From the NCBI GenBank assembly GCA_031428675.1, contig JANOYC010000028.1, positions 1-29,925 of the forward strand: a stretch of 29,925 nucleotides of DNA. The letters run 5' to 3'. The notes below the pieces were generated by a model. That model ran no database searches and was not told where the DNA came from. It saw nothing but the letters and a program-made list of their open reading frames with translations. The DNA comes from JANOYC01 sp031428675. Lineage in GTDB: Bacteria; Actinomycetota; Actinomycetes; Actinomycetales; Microbacteriaceae. A program made the position numbers and the translations under genes. Positions 7,557 through 15,277 of the stretch are shown here, piece after piece (within the stretch, counting starts at the first letter, position 1; every line of letters begins with the position of its first letter).

Positions 7557-7562
7557 TAGGCT
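7557..7562 (+). promoter_or_regulatory. Candidate -10 element of a leaderless UbiA transcript
   Basis: TAGGCT ends 6 nt before the ATG at 7569. No Shine-Dalgarno lies in between, so transcription would begin at or next to the A of the start codon. No good -35 box is seen; part of the 14-bp repeat array lies where one would expect upstream contacts. Confidence 0.5.
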
Positions 7563-7568
7563 GTCGCC

Positions 7569-8396
7569 ATGCCTTCCCGCGTGGCAGCCGTGCTCCTGTC
7601 GACGCATCCCGGCCCCACCGTTACCGTGACCGTCATCACCGTCGGGCTCGGAATCGGAATGCGCCTTGAGGGATCAACACTCGCACTGTTGGGTCTCGTG
7701 ATTGTGCTCGACCAGGCATCCGTCGGATTGTCCAACGATTGGATCGACGCTGAACGGGACCGCCAGACGGCCCGCCAGGACAAGCCGATTGCTCGCGGAT
7801 GGATCTCGGTTCGCGCGATCCGTCGCGCCGCATTTATCACCGCGACAGCGAGTGTGGTTCTCTCTGTGCCGCTTGGCCCGATGGCCGTAATCGCCCATTT
7901 CGTCGTGCTCGGCTTCGCCTGGGCATACAACGTGGGGCTGAAGAATTCGATCTTCTCCGTGGTGCCCTACATCGTGACGTTCGGAATGCTGCCGGTGTTC
8001 GCCGCCGCCGTTATTCCACACCTCGCGGCGTGGTGGGTGATAGTCGCGGGCTCCGTTCTCGGCGTCGCGGCGCATTTCGCCAACGTGCTCCCCGATCTTG
8101 ACGACGACAGTGCAACCGGCGTGCGGGGACTCCCCCATCGACTCGGCTACCGGTGGGCGGGGGTCACGACGTTCGTTTCGCTCGCGATCGCGACCGTTGT
8201 CGTCGTCGCGGGGGCCGAACTCACGACGACCGCGCTCGGAATCGCCGGGCTCGGCATCGGAGCAATCGTGGCGACGACCGGCATTGTGCTGGTTGCGACC
8301 CGACCGCCATCGAGGGCGCTGTTTCGACTGATCATTCTGCAGGCGCTGGTGGCGGCTGGGTTGCTTCTTGCGAGCGGCGTCGAACTAACGGCGTGA
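7569..8396 (+). CDS. UbiA family prenyltransferase
   Basis: This is a 275-residue polytopic membrane enzyme of the UbiA superfamily, which transfers an isoprenyl chain from a diphosphate donor to an acceptor. The first Asp-rich motif is NDWIDAERDRQT (56-67, with D57, D60 and D64), followed by QDKPIARG. The second is LPDLDDDSATG (174-184). Around eight hydrophobic segments span residues 15-50, 85-118, 130-168 and 200-270. The acceptor cannot be deduced: there are no menaquinone, heme or ubiquinone genes next to it. Genes of this size and position (orphan UbiA) are frequent in actinobacteria. Its last 65 bp overlap, antisense, the end of the MFS gene. Confidence 0.9.
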   Translation: MPSRVAAVLLSTHPGPTVTVTVITVGLGIGMRLEGSTLALLGLVIVLDQASVGLSNDWIDAERDRQTARQDKPIARGWISVRAIRRAAFITATASVVLSVPLGPMAVIAHFVVLGFAWAYNVGLKNSIFSVVPYIVTFGMLPVFAAAVIPHLAAWWVIVAGSVLGVAAHFANVLPDLDDDSATGVRGLPHRLGYRWAGVTTFVSLAIATVVVVAGAELTTTALGIAGLGIGAIVATTGIVLVATRPPSRALFRLIILQALVAAGLLLASGVELTA

Positions 8397-9753
8397 CACC
8401 CTCCGGGTTCTGGATGCCCGCCGCCGAGACGAGGCCGCCGATGATCAACAGAACCGCGGTGGCGATGAGCCCGCGGCGGAATCCTTCAAGGTCGAGTCCA
8501 GTGCCCACGATTACGCCGACCAGAGCGATCGCCACAAGCCCTGCGACGCGGGAGATCGCATTGTTCACCGCAGACGCGATTCCGGATTGGCTTGGCGCTA
8601 TCGCTCCGAGAATCGCCGAGGTGAGCGGTGCGACCGTCGTCGCCAATCCGAGCCCGAAGATGATCGTGCCCGGAAACAGCTGGAACCAGTAGTCGACGGG
8701 CAACTCGACCGCGAGCATCATGAGAAAACCGATCGCGGAGATGATCGGGCCGAACGTCATGAATAACCGCGGACCGAATCGGCCGGAAAGACCGCCCATG
8801 ACAGACGAGAGAAAGATCATCATGATCGTCATCGGCAGCAGCGCGAGGCCCGCGACCGTGGCGCTCATTCCGCCGGTTTCTTGAAGGAACACCACGATGA
8901 CGAAGCCACCGAGGGCAAGCGCCGCGTAGATGAAGGTCGTCGCGATGTTGCCCATCGAAAAATTTCGGGCCGAGAAGAGAGACAGCGGCATGAGCGGCTG
9001 GGCTGCGGCGTGTTGCCGCCACAGGAAGCCGATGAGGCTCGCGACGCCGAGCGCCATGGGAACGAGGATCACCGGTGACGCCCAGCCGAAATTCGATTGC
9101 TCGATCAACGCGAAGACCGGGCCGCCGACCCCGATCGTGGCAAGCGTCGCTCCGAGGAGATCGATTCTCGTGCCCGCCTGACGCACGTCGACCTGCGCAA
9201 GCTTGTGCATCATCCACAACGTGACGACGATGGGGATCACGTTAATTGCGAACACGAATCGCCACGACAGAAAATCGACGAACAATCCGCCAAGCACCGG
9301 TCCGATGATGAACGAAACCGTGGTCCACGCCGTCCATTGCCCGATCGCCTTCGCCTGAGCCGCGCCGGTGAAGTTCGACATGATCAGGGCGAGCGAACAT
9401 GGCACCAGGAGAGCTCCAGCGACCCCCTGAAGACCGCGCGAGACGATAAGAATCTCGGCGGTCGGGGCGATCGCGCAGAGCAGAGTGGTCGCACCGAAAC
9501 CGATCAGCCCGACGCGCAGCACGAGCATTCTCCCGAACACGTCACTCAGCGAACCGGCGAGCAGGATGAGGGACCCCAGTGTGATGAGGTACGCGTCGAC
9601 GACCCACTGCTGGGTTGTGAGCCCTCCGCCCAGTTCTGCGGCGATCGCCGGAAGGGCCACGTTGATGACGGTCGAGTCGAGGAACGCCACGAACGAGGCC
9701 AGGATGGCGATCCACAGCACGAGCCGTTGCTCTCTGCTCACTGCTCCAGTCAA
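8332..9753 (-). CDS. MFS transporter, DHA2 (EmrB/QacA-like) drug:H+ antiporter family
   Basis: This is a 14-helix efflux-type permease of about 473 residues. The first helix, SFVAFLDSTVINVALPAIA, carries the DHA2 motif D1 (LDxTVVNVALP-like). It is followed by QQWVVDAYLI and the loop motif GSLSDVFGRM (motif A). Helix 5 holds the motif-C-like run GPVLGGLFVDFLSWRFVF. Substrates of such pumps are lipophilic cations or antibiotics, but none can be assigned here. The reading frame extends upstream to 9873, yet that extension overlaps the divergent oxidase gene and has no helix. I place the start at TTG 9753 (GGGA 6 nt upstream); GTG 9741 is the alternative. The 3' end overlaps the UbiA gene antisense by 65 bp. 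Confidence 0.88.
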   Translation of the reverse strand: MTGAVSREQRLVLWIAILASFVAFLDSTVINVALPAIAAELGGGLTTQQWVVDAYLITLGSLILLAGSLSDVFGRMLVLRVGLIGFGATTLLCAIAPTAEILIVSRGLQGVAGALLVPCSLALIMSNFTGAAQAKAIGQWTAWTTVSFIIGPVLGGLFVDFLSWRFVFAINVIPIVVTLWMMHKLAQVDVRQAGTRIDLLGATLATIGVGGPVFALIEQSNFGWASPVILVPMALGVASLIGFLWRQHAAAQPLMPLSLFSARNFSMGNIATTFIYAALALGGFVIVVFLQETGGMSATVAGLALLPMTIMMIFLSSVMGGLSGRFGPRLFMTFGPIISAIGFLMMLAVELPVDYWFQLFPGTIIFGLGLATTVAPLTSAILGAIAPSQSGIASAVNNAISRVAGLVAIALVGVIVGTGLDLEGFRRGLIATAVLLIIGGLVSAAGIQNPEGVTPLVRRRSQEATQPPPAPAE

Positions 9754-9779
9754 CCACTGTCCCGTCGCAAAGGCTCTGC

Positions 9780-9785
9780 CACTAT
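9780..9785 (+). promoter_or_regulatory. Candidate -10 element of the alditol oxidase gene
   Basis: CACTAT ends 6 nt before the ATG at 9792, the same spacing as other candidate leaderless genes in the window. The first base departs from the TAnnnT consensus, so support is moderate. Confidence 0.35.
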
Positions 9786-9791
9786 TGACGG

Positions 9792-11072
9792 ATGACCTCG
9801 GAACCTCGCTCGTCCAGTTCCACCACGAATGTCGGCTCGACGTGGGCCGGGTCGTGGGATTACCGGGCCGCACACCTCGTCACTCCGTCGTCGATTGAAG
9901 CACTTCAGGACCTCGTAGCACGCACACCGCGCATTCGTCCGCTGGGCAGTCGCCATTCGTTCACGAGCCTCGCTGATACGACCGGTGTCTTGGTGTCCCT
10001 CCGTGACATCCCCCACGACCTCGTGATCGACGAGGTGAACGAGACCGTCACCTTCTCGGCAGGGATGTTGTACGGAGAGGTGGCCGCGGCTCTAGAAGCC
10101 CACGGATGGGCGATCCACAACATGGCGTCGCTTCCCCACATCTCGGTTGCCGGCGCTGTCGCAACGGGAACCCACGGTTCGGGTGACCGAAATGGCACGC
10201 TGTCATCCGCCGTCGCCGCCGTCGACATGGTTCGTCCGTCGGGAGAGCTCGTGCGGGTGGCTCGCGGAGATGCAGACTTCGACGGTTCGGTGGTGGCACT
10301 CGGCGCGCTCGGCGTCGTCTCGCGCATCAGCCTCGACATCGAACCCCGGTTCGAGATGCGGCAAGACGTCTACAACTCGGTGCCGTGGTCCGCGATTCTG
10401 GCGGATCCGTCCGCCATCACCTCGAGCGCATACAGCGTGAGCATCTTCACGTTATGGGGTGACGATGCCGCGGATTCGGTCTGGCTGAAATCCCGACTGG
10501 ACGAACCGGCGCCGCCTGCAGAGTTGAGCGGCATCGCCCCGCTGAAATACGACCGGCACATGTTGCCCGGCGTGGACCCGGTGAACACCACAACCCAGGG
10601 CGGCGTCGCCGGCGCTTGGAACGACCGTCTCGCGCACTTCAAGCTCGGCTTCACCCCGAGCAACGGCAACGAACTCCAAAGCGAGTACCTGCTGCCGAGG
10701 AGCGCTTTCGTCGAAGCGATCAGCGCGATGCACTCCCTGGGCAACGAGATCAACCATCTCCTGTACAACTGCGAGGTGCGCACCATGACAGCCGATTCCC
10801 TCTGGCTCAGCGGCGCACACGGACGCGACACCGTGGGCATCCATTTCACCTGGAAGGCCCAACCGGATGCCGTTGCTGGCGTGATTCCGCTGATTGAGAA
10901 CCTACTCCTCCCGCTCGGCGGCCGCCCGCACTGGGGCAAGGTCTTCGCGGCGACTTCGGCAGAACTCGCCCCGATGTACGAGCGGATGTCGGACTTCCGT
11001 GCGCTCGTCGACCGCATCGATCCCGCCGGCAAATTCTCGAACGACTTCCTGCGCGAGAGAGTGCTCGGCTGA
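9792..11072 (+). CDS. FAD-dependent alditol oxidase (AldO/XyoA type)
   Basis: This 426-residue VAO-family flavoenzyme should oxidise a sugar alcohol (xylitol, sorbitol or glycerol) to the aldose with O2, releasing H2O2. The FAD-binding PCMH domain includes PLGSRHSFTSLADT, where H55 matches the His that carries covalent FAD in Streptomyces AldO. It also contains GAVATGTHGSG (121-131). Catalytic residues recalled for AldO (E320, R322, H343, K375) are all found with a constant offset of +8: E328 and R330 in CEVRTM, H351 in GIHFTW, and K383 in PHWGK. This conserved spacing makes the assignment strong. The length is close to AldO (about 418). The gene is divergent from the MFS pump and its stop codon abuts the stop of the convergent hydrolase. 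Alternative: a lactone oxidase, less likely given the conserved set. Confidence 0.93.
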   Translation: MTSEPRSSSSTTNVGSTWAGSWDYRAAHLVTPSSIEALQDLVARTPRIRPLGSRHSFTSLADTTGVLVSLRDIPHDLVIDEVNETVTFSAGMLYGEVAAALEAHGWAIHNMASLPHISVAGAVATGTHGSGDRNGTLSSAVAAVDMVRPSGELVRVARGDADFDGSVVALGALGVVSRISLDIEPRFEMRQDVYNSVPWSAILADPSAITSSAYSVSIFTLWGDDAADSVWLKSRLDEPAPPAELSGIAPLKYDRHMLPGVDPVNTTTQGGVAGAWNDRLAHFKLGFTPSNGNELQSEYLLPRSAFVEAISAMHSLGNEINHLLYNCEVRTMTADSLWLSGAHGRDTVGIHFTWKAQPDAVAGVIPLIENLLLPLGGRPHWGKVFAATSAELAPMYERMSDFRALVDRIDPAGKFSNDFLRERVLG

Positions 11073-11756
11073 TCACGCTCCGTGATCGCGACCATCGACC
11101 GCCTCGACGACCGCCGCGATGACCGCCGCGGAACCGAGGATTCGGAAGTGTCCGAGCACCGGCACCTCCACATTCACCGCTCCGACGAGCATGCTCCCCT
11201 CCGGAATGTGCGGGTCGAATGGTCCGTAGATTGAGGTGATGCGCGCGTTGACCTCGCTTTGGCCCGACAGCATGGCGAGGGTGATCTCGGTGGGTTCGAA
11301 GACTCGCAGCGTTCGCGACGGAAGGAAACGGGCATATCGCGAACCGCCGAAGGGCGCGGCGATGGCCACCATCCGATCGACCCGGTGGTCGACATCGTCG
11401 ACCACCATCACGTGTTTTCCGATAAGCCCGCCCTTGCTGTGCGCGACGAGGATCACCCCTCTGAGGTCATCGCGCCGGAGCCGTTCGGCAACGATGGCCG
11501 CCATCTCAGGTACCGGCCGGCGATTGTGCCCCAGTTCCGGAACTACGTGCACCGGATGCCCGGCAGCGTGCAGTCGATACGCGATGCGGTCAAGAAATCG
11601 CCAGGTCTCGTAGACGCCGGGGATGAGCACAATGGGCGCTTTTTCGCCGGAAACGAGTGCGCGCAGGCGACGCGAACCGAGGAGGTGGCTGGCCTGGCGC
11701 CCACTCGCGTAGGCGTAGTCGAACGCCCACGCAGTGAGTTGTCGGGGGCCGATCAC
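11073..11756 (-). CDS. Alpha/beta-fold hydrolase (lipase-like)
   Basis: This 227-residue serine hydrolase starts at GTG 11756, overlapping the preceding stop (GTGA, 11753-11756). The strand PIVLIPGVYETW (41-52) supplies the oxyanion loop. The nucleophile elbow is VAHSKGGLIG (104-113), with S107 in an AHSKG context instead of GxSxG, as seen in several triacylglycerol-lipase-like actinobacterial proteins. The probable catalytic His is H203 in LGHFRIL; D181 in GPFDPH is a candidate acid. No signal peptide is visible, so cytosolic action is likely. The substrate is unknown. It is the last gene of the helicase/hydrolase/hydrolase operon. The reading frame extends further upstream, but that part is antisense-free shadow of the preceding hydrolase. 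Confidence 0.85.
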   Translation of the reverse strand: MIGPRQLTAWAFDYAYASGRQASHLLGSRRLRALVSGEKAPIVLIPGVYETWRFLDRIAYRLHAAGHPVHVVPELGHNRRPVPEMAAIVAERLRRDDLRGVILVAHSKGGLIGKHVMVVDDVDHRVDRMVAIAAPFGGSRYARFLPSRTLRVFEPTEITLAMLSGQSEVNARITSIYGPFDPHIPEGSMLVGAVNVEVPVLGHFRILGSAAVIAAVVEAVDGRDHGA

Positions 11757-12601
11757 GGCAAGCGTGCCCGGGCATGCTCGGCGATGTGGGCGGCGACAGA
11801 CACCGGGTCGCTGTACATGATGACGTGCGGCCCGTCCACCTCGCAGAAGGTGCCGTCCGGCAAGGCGTCGGCAAGCTCGCGCGCCCACGAGTTCGAGACG
11901 ATGACATCGCGATTACCGCGGAGCACGAGCGTCGGCGCCGTGATGAGTGGAACGCGGTCCTCGATCCGGTCGCCGAGAAGGTGCGGCACTTGCTTGAAGT
12001 AGTAGGGCACGCCGGTGCGGAATACGTAATCGCTCGCGACAACCCACTTCGCGGGGAACGGCTCCATCAGCATGTCGAGGATGAGCCGAGAGGCGGCAAT
12101 CCAGAACGGTCGGTAACTCGGAGTCATCGTGGGTGCTAAGAGGACGATCCGGTCGCTCACGTCCGGCGCATCCGTCGCGATGCGCGCGACCACTTGAGCT
12201 CCCATCGAATGACCGATCAGCACCGGATTGGTGATTCCCGATGTCTTGAGAAAATCGATAACGACGTTGGCGTGATCGTCGAGGCTCACATCGCTTCGTG
12301 GGTTGGGAGCAGCTCCGTAGCCGGGAAGGTCGATCAAATACACCGGCGCCACCCGTGCCAGGTGAGCGGCGACCGGTTGGAAATAGCGGCTCGAGACGCC
12401 GATGCCGTGCACGAGCACGAAAGACCTCTCCGGGATGTCCGCGGGCGGCACCGCCGCCGACACGAGTGGAAACCTCTTGACGACAATCGCGTGGTCTCGC
12501 ACGACATGGCGGCTCGTGAAGAATTGCGCTCCGAGCAACTGTCGAGTGCGATGCCGCGCCTCCGAGATCGGGCCGCGTCCTCCTGGGAGCCTGAACTTCA
12601 T
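11753..12601 (-). CDS. Alpha/beta-fold hydrolase
   Basis: This 282-residue member of the alpha/beta hydrolase family has a complete catalytic triad: S132 in IGHSMGAQ, D232 in GNRDVIV and H259 in DGPHVIMY. The oxyanion motif HGIG is at 65-68, and DLPGYG (91-96) is the usual strand-4 turn. The sequence resembles the epoxide-hydrolase/haloalkane-type and meta-cleavage-product hydrolase clade, but the cap region (about 150-215) gives no specific substrate. The ATG overlaps the helicase stop in an ATGA motif (12598-12601), and its own stop overlaps the next hydrolase gene, so three proteins are likely made by coupled translation. No signal peptide is seen. Confidence 0.9.
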   Translation of the reverse strand: MKFRLPGGRGPISEARHRTRQLLGAQFFTSRHVVRDHAIVVKRFPLVSAAVPPADIPERSFVLVHGIGVSSRYFQPVAAHLARVAPVYLIDLPGYGAAPNPRSDVSLDDHANVVIDFLKTSGITNPVLIGHSMGAQVVARIATDAPDVSDRIVLLAPTMTPSYRPFWIAASRLILDMLMEPFPAKWVVASDYVFRTGVPYYFKQVPHLLGDRIEDRVPLITAPTLVLRGNRDVIVSNSWARELADALPDGTFCEVDGPHVIMYSDPVSVAAHIAEHARARLP

Positions 12602-15138
12602 CCGATTCTTCCTATCGATGTGATGCGCACGACGGCGAACCCAGCGTCATTGGATTCCGCGAGATCGACCGTGGCGCTGAAGCCCCAGTCGTTATCACCC
12701 GCCGGGTCAGCGAGAATTTGACGGGCCGTCCATGCGGTCGCACCCTCTTCGAGAATGTACATCGCGCTGCTGCGCGCGTTGGCGTCGGTTCCAATGCTGT
12801 CATGGTCCGCCCAGTACGGGTCCATTGCCTCGGCCCACGTGTCGGCATCGAAGCCGGACGCGGCATCCAACTCGCCCAAGGCGTCATAATCCTCTCGAGC
12901 CGCCAACTGGACTCGGCGGAACAGCTCATTTCGAACAAGCACCCGAAACGCCCGAGGGTTGGCCGCTACCCCCACGGGAGGAGGCGGGGCGACCGGTTTT
13001 CCCTCGTTGTCGAGCGGGTGCGTGAGTTTCTCCCACTCGTCGAGCAGGCTCGAGTCGACCTGACGCACGAGTTCGCCGAGCCACTCAATGAGGTCGACGA
13101 GTTCCTCGTCTTTGGCTTCGTCAGGAATCGTCTGTCTAGCGGCGCGATACACGTCTGACAGGTACCTCAGCACGAGACCTTCCGACCGTGCGAGCGAGTA
13201 GAAGTTCACGTAATCGCCGAAAGTCATCGCTCGCTCGTACATGTCGCGCACGACGGATTTCGGGTGAAGCTCGAAATCAGCGACCCACGGTTGAGACGAG
13301 CGGTAGATGTCAAACGCCACCTCGAGCAGCTCGCGGAGTGGCTTCGGATGTTCGATCGCCTCGAGTAGCTCCATCCTCTGGTCGTACTCAATGCCGTCCG
13401 CCTTCATCGCCGCGACCGCTTCGCCGCGAGCGCGAAACTGCTGTTGGCTGGTGACCGGGCGAGGATCATCGAGCGTCGCCTCGATGATCGAAATCATGTC
13501 GAGCGCGTAGTGACCTGTTCCCGTTGCCATTGCCGGGTCGCGGTCAAGGAGGTCGAAAGACGCAAGGGCGAACGGAGACAGCGGCTGGTTGAGGGCGAAG
13601 TTCGGCTGTAGGTCGACCGTCAGCCGAATGCGGATGCCGTCGGAGGTAGCGACTTGCTCGACGATCTCGGCGGCCCTGAGGCTTCGGTACATCGACAGCG
13701 CCTGTTTCGCGAGCACCAACTGCCGCTGTCGCGATTCGTGGTTGTCGAAAATGAGGGCGCGCATCTCACTGAAGGCGTCGCCGCCTCGACCGATCACGTT
13801 GAGCAGCATCGAATGGCTCACCGCCATGTGCGAGGTGAGCCGTTCGGGCTCGGCAGCGATCAGTCGTTCGAAACTCGGTTCGCCCCACGACACGAACCCC
13901 TCGGGCGCGCGCTTGCGAACGATCTTCTTGATCTTCTTCGGATCGTCGCCCGCTTTCGCTACCGACTTGGCATTCTCGGATTCGTGCTCGGGCGCCTGCG
14001 CGACCACCGTCCCGGCGGTGTCGAAGCCTGCGCGGCCAGCGCGACCGGCAATCTGGTGGAATTCCCGCGCACCCAATTGGCGCATCCGGGTGCCGTCGAA
14101 TTTCGTCAGCGCGGTCAACAGCACGGTTCTGATCGGCACGTTGATGCCGACGCCGAGTGTGTCGGTTCCGCAGATGACGCGCAGCAAACCGCTCTGGGCG
14201 AGTTGTTCTACCAGCCTGCGATATTTCGGGAGCATTCCGGCATGGTGCACTCCGATGCCTGACCGCACCAGTCGCGAAAGCGTCTTGCCGAACTGGGTAG
14301 TGAATCGAAAACCCCCGATGAGCTCCGCGATTGCGTCACGTTGAGCGCGAGTGGCGACCGCGATGCTCGTGAGCGCCTGGGCGCGCTCAAGCGCCGCCGC
14401 TTGCGAGAAATGCACAATGTAGACAGGAGCTTGGTGGCTGGCGAGCAGGTCCTCCACGGTCTCGTGCACGGGCGTAAGGGCATAGGAGAAGTACAGGGGA
14501 ACAGGTCGCTCCACGCCCGTGACCGATGCCGTGTCGCGGCCGGTCCTGCGGGTGAGATCAGCGGTGAGCCACTCGACGTCGCCGAGCGTCGCCGACATGA
14601 GAACGAACTGAACAGCGGGCAGCGTCAGCAGCGGCACCTGCCACGCCCAACCGCGATCCGGATCGGCATAGAAATGGAACTCGTCCATGACTACCTGATC
14701 AACCGGGGCATCCGGTCCATATCGGAGCGCCAGATTCGCCAGTATCTCCGCGGTGCAGCAGATGATCGGCGCATCCGCGTTCACCGACGAATCGCCAGTG
14801 ACCATGCCCACCTTCGCTGCTCCGAAGATCTCTACAAGGGCGAAGAACTTCTCCGAGACGAGCGCCTTGATCGGTGCCGTGTAGAAGGAGCGTCGGCCAT
14901 CCGCAAGCGCCGCAAAATGCGCGGCGACTGCCACCAGAGACTTTCCCGTTCCGGTCGGCGTGCTCAGAATGAGGTTATTTCCTGAGACGATCTCGACGAC
15001 CGCCTCGTCTTGAGCCGGGTACAGCGTGATGCCCCGCTGCTGTACCCAGGAGGTGAAGGTGTCGTAGATCTCATCGGCACCAGTCACAGAGTTCGCGAGC
15101 GCTCCAAGGGATTCAGACACTCCGAAGGCCTCAGCCAT
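12598..15138 (-). CDS. Superfamily 2 DEAD/DEAH-box helicase with DUF3516 C-terminal region
   Basis: This 846-residue RNA (or RNA/DNA) helicase is related to the Ski2/Mtr4 group. Motif I is STPTGTGKS (59-67), motif Ia TAPIKALVSEKF (87-98), motif II MDEFH (151-155, DEFH instead of DEAD/DEVH) and motif III MSATLGD (181-187). Motifs IV-V lie in GVHHAGMLPKYRR and TDTLGVGINVP, and motif VI is QIAGRAGRAGFD (362-373). The second half (from about residue 400) is the actinobacterial DUF3516 region of unknown fold. It contains a proline-rich break PPPPVGVAANP near residue 728. The protein probably remodels structured RNA in decay or ribosome processing. TACGCT (minus strand, 15151-15146) ends 7 nt before the ATG, suggesting leaderless expression. 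It heads an operon with two hydrolases. Confidence 0.93.
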   Translation of the reverse strand: MAEAFGVSESLGALANSVTGADEIYDTFTSWVQQRGITLYPAQDEAVVEIVSGNNLILSTPTGTGKSLVAVAAHFAALADGRRSFYTAPIKALVSEKFFALVEIFGAAKVGMVTGDSSVNADAPIICCTAEILANLALRYGPDAPVDQVVMDEFHFYADPDRGWAWQVPLLTLPAVQFVLMSATLGDVEWLTADLTRRTGRDTASVTGVERPVPLYFSYALTPVHETVEDLLASHQAPVYIVHFSQAAALERAQALTSIAVATRAQRDAIAELIGGFRFTTQFGKTLSRLVRSGIGVHHAGMLPKYRRLVEQLAQSGLLRVICGTDTLGVGINVPIRTVLLTALTKFDGTRMRQLGAREFHQIAGRAGRAGFDTAGTVVAQAPEHESENAKSVAKAGDDPKKIKKIVRKRAPEGFVSWGEPSFERLIAAEPERLTSHMAVSHSMLLNVIGRGGDAFSEMRALIFDNHESRQRQLVLAKQALSMYRSLRAAEIVEQVATSDGIRIRLTVDLQPNFALNQPLSPFALASFDLLDRDPAMATGTGHYALDMISIIEATLDDPRPVTSQQQFRARGEAVAAMKADGIEYDQRMELLEAIEHPKPLRELLEVAFDIYRSSQPWVADFELHPKSVVRDMYERAMTFGDYVNFYSLARSEGLVLRYLSDVYRAARQTIPDEAKDEELVDLIEWLGELVRQVDSSLLDEWEKLTHPLDNEGKPVAPPPPVGVAANPRAFRVLVRNELFRRVQLAAREDYDALGELDAASGFDADTWAEAMDPYWADHDSIGTDANARSSAMYILEEGATAWTARQILADPAGDNDWGFSATVDLAESNDAGFAVVRITSIGRIG

Positions 15139-15145
15139 CCACGCG

Positions 15146-15151
15146 AGCGTA
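15146..15151 (-). promoter_or_regulatory. Candidate -10 element of the helicase operon
   Basis: TACGCT on the minus strand ends 7 nt before the ATG at 15138, with no Shine-Dalgarno between. It is consistent with a leaderless mRNA. Confidence 0.4.
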
Positions 15152-15266
15152 CGATTCGTGCACGTCGGGCATCATCTTCGTGGGCATGTCACAACCGTGC
15201 CACACTCCGCGGCCTGTCGTGGCGGCGACGCGTGGGGTGACGGCGGAGTGCGTGAGGCCTGTCGCG

Positions 15267-15272
15267 TACAAT
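15267..15272 (+). promoter_or_regulatory. Candidate -10 element of a leaderless SDR-like gene
   Basis: TACAAT (five of six bases of TATAAT) ends 5 nt before the GTG at 15278. There is no room for a ribosome binding site, so the transcript probably starts at or next to the GTG. This is the best -10 match in the window. Confidence 0.6.
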
Positions 15273-15277
15273 TCCGT

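Noticed and set aside
9754..9873. 40-residue N-terminal extension of the MFS pump
   Set aside because: It overlaps the divergent oxidase gene, is not hydrophobic, and MFS DHA2 proteins normally begin shortly before the first helix.
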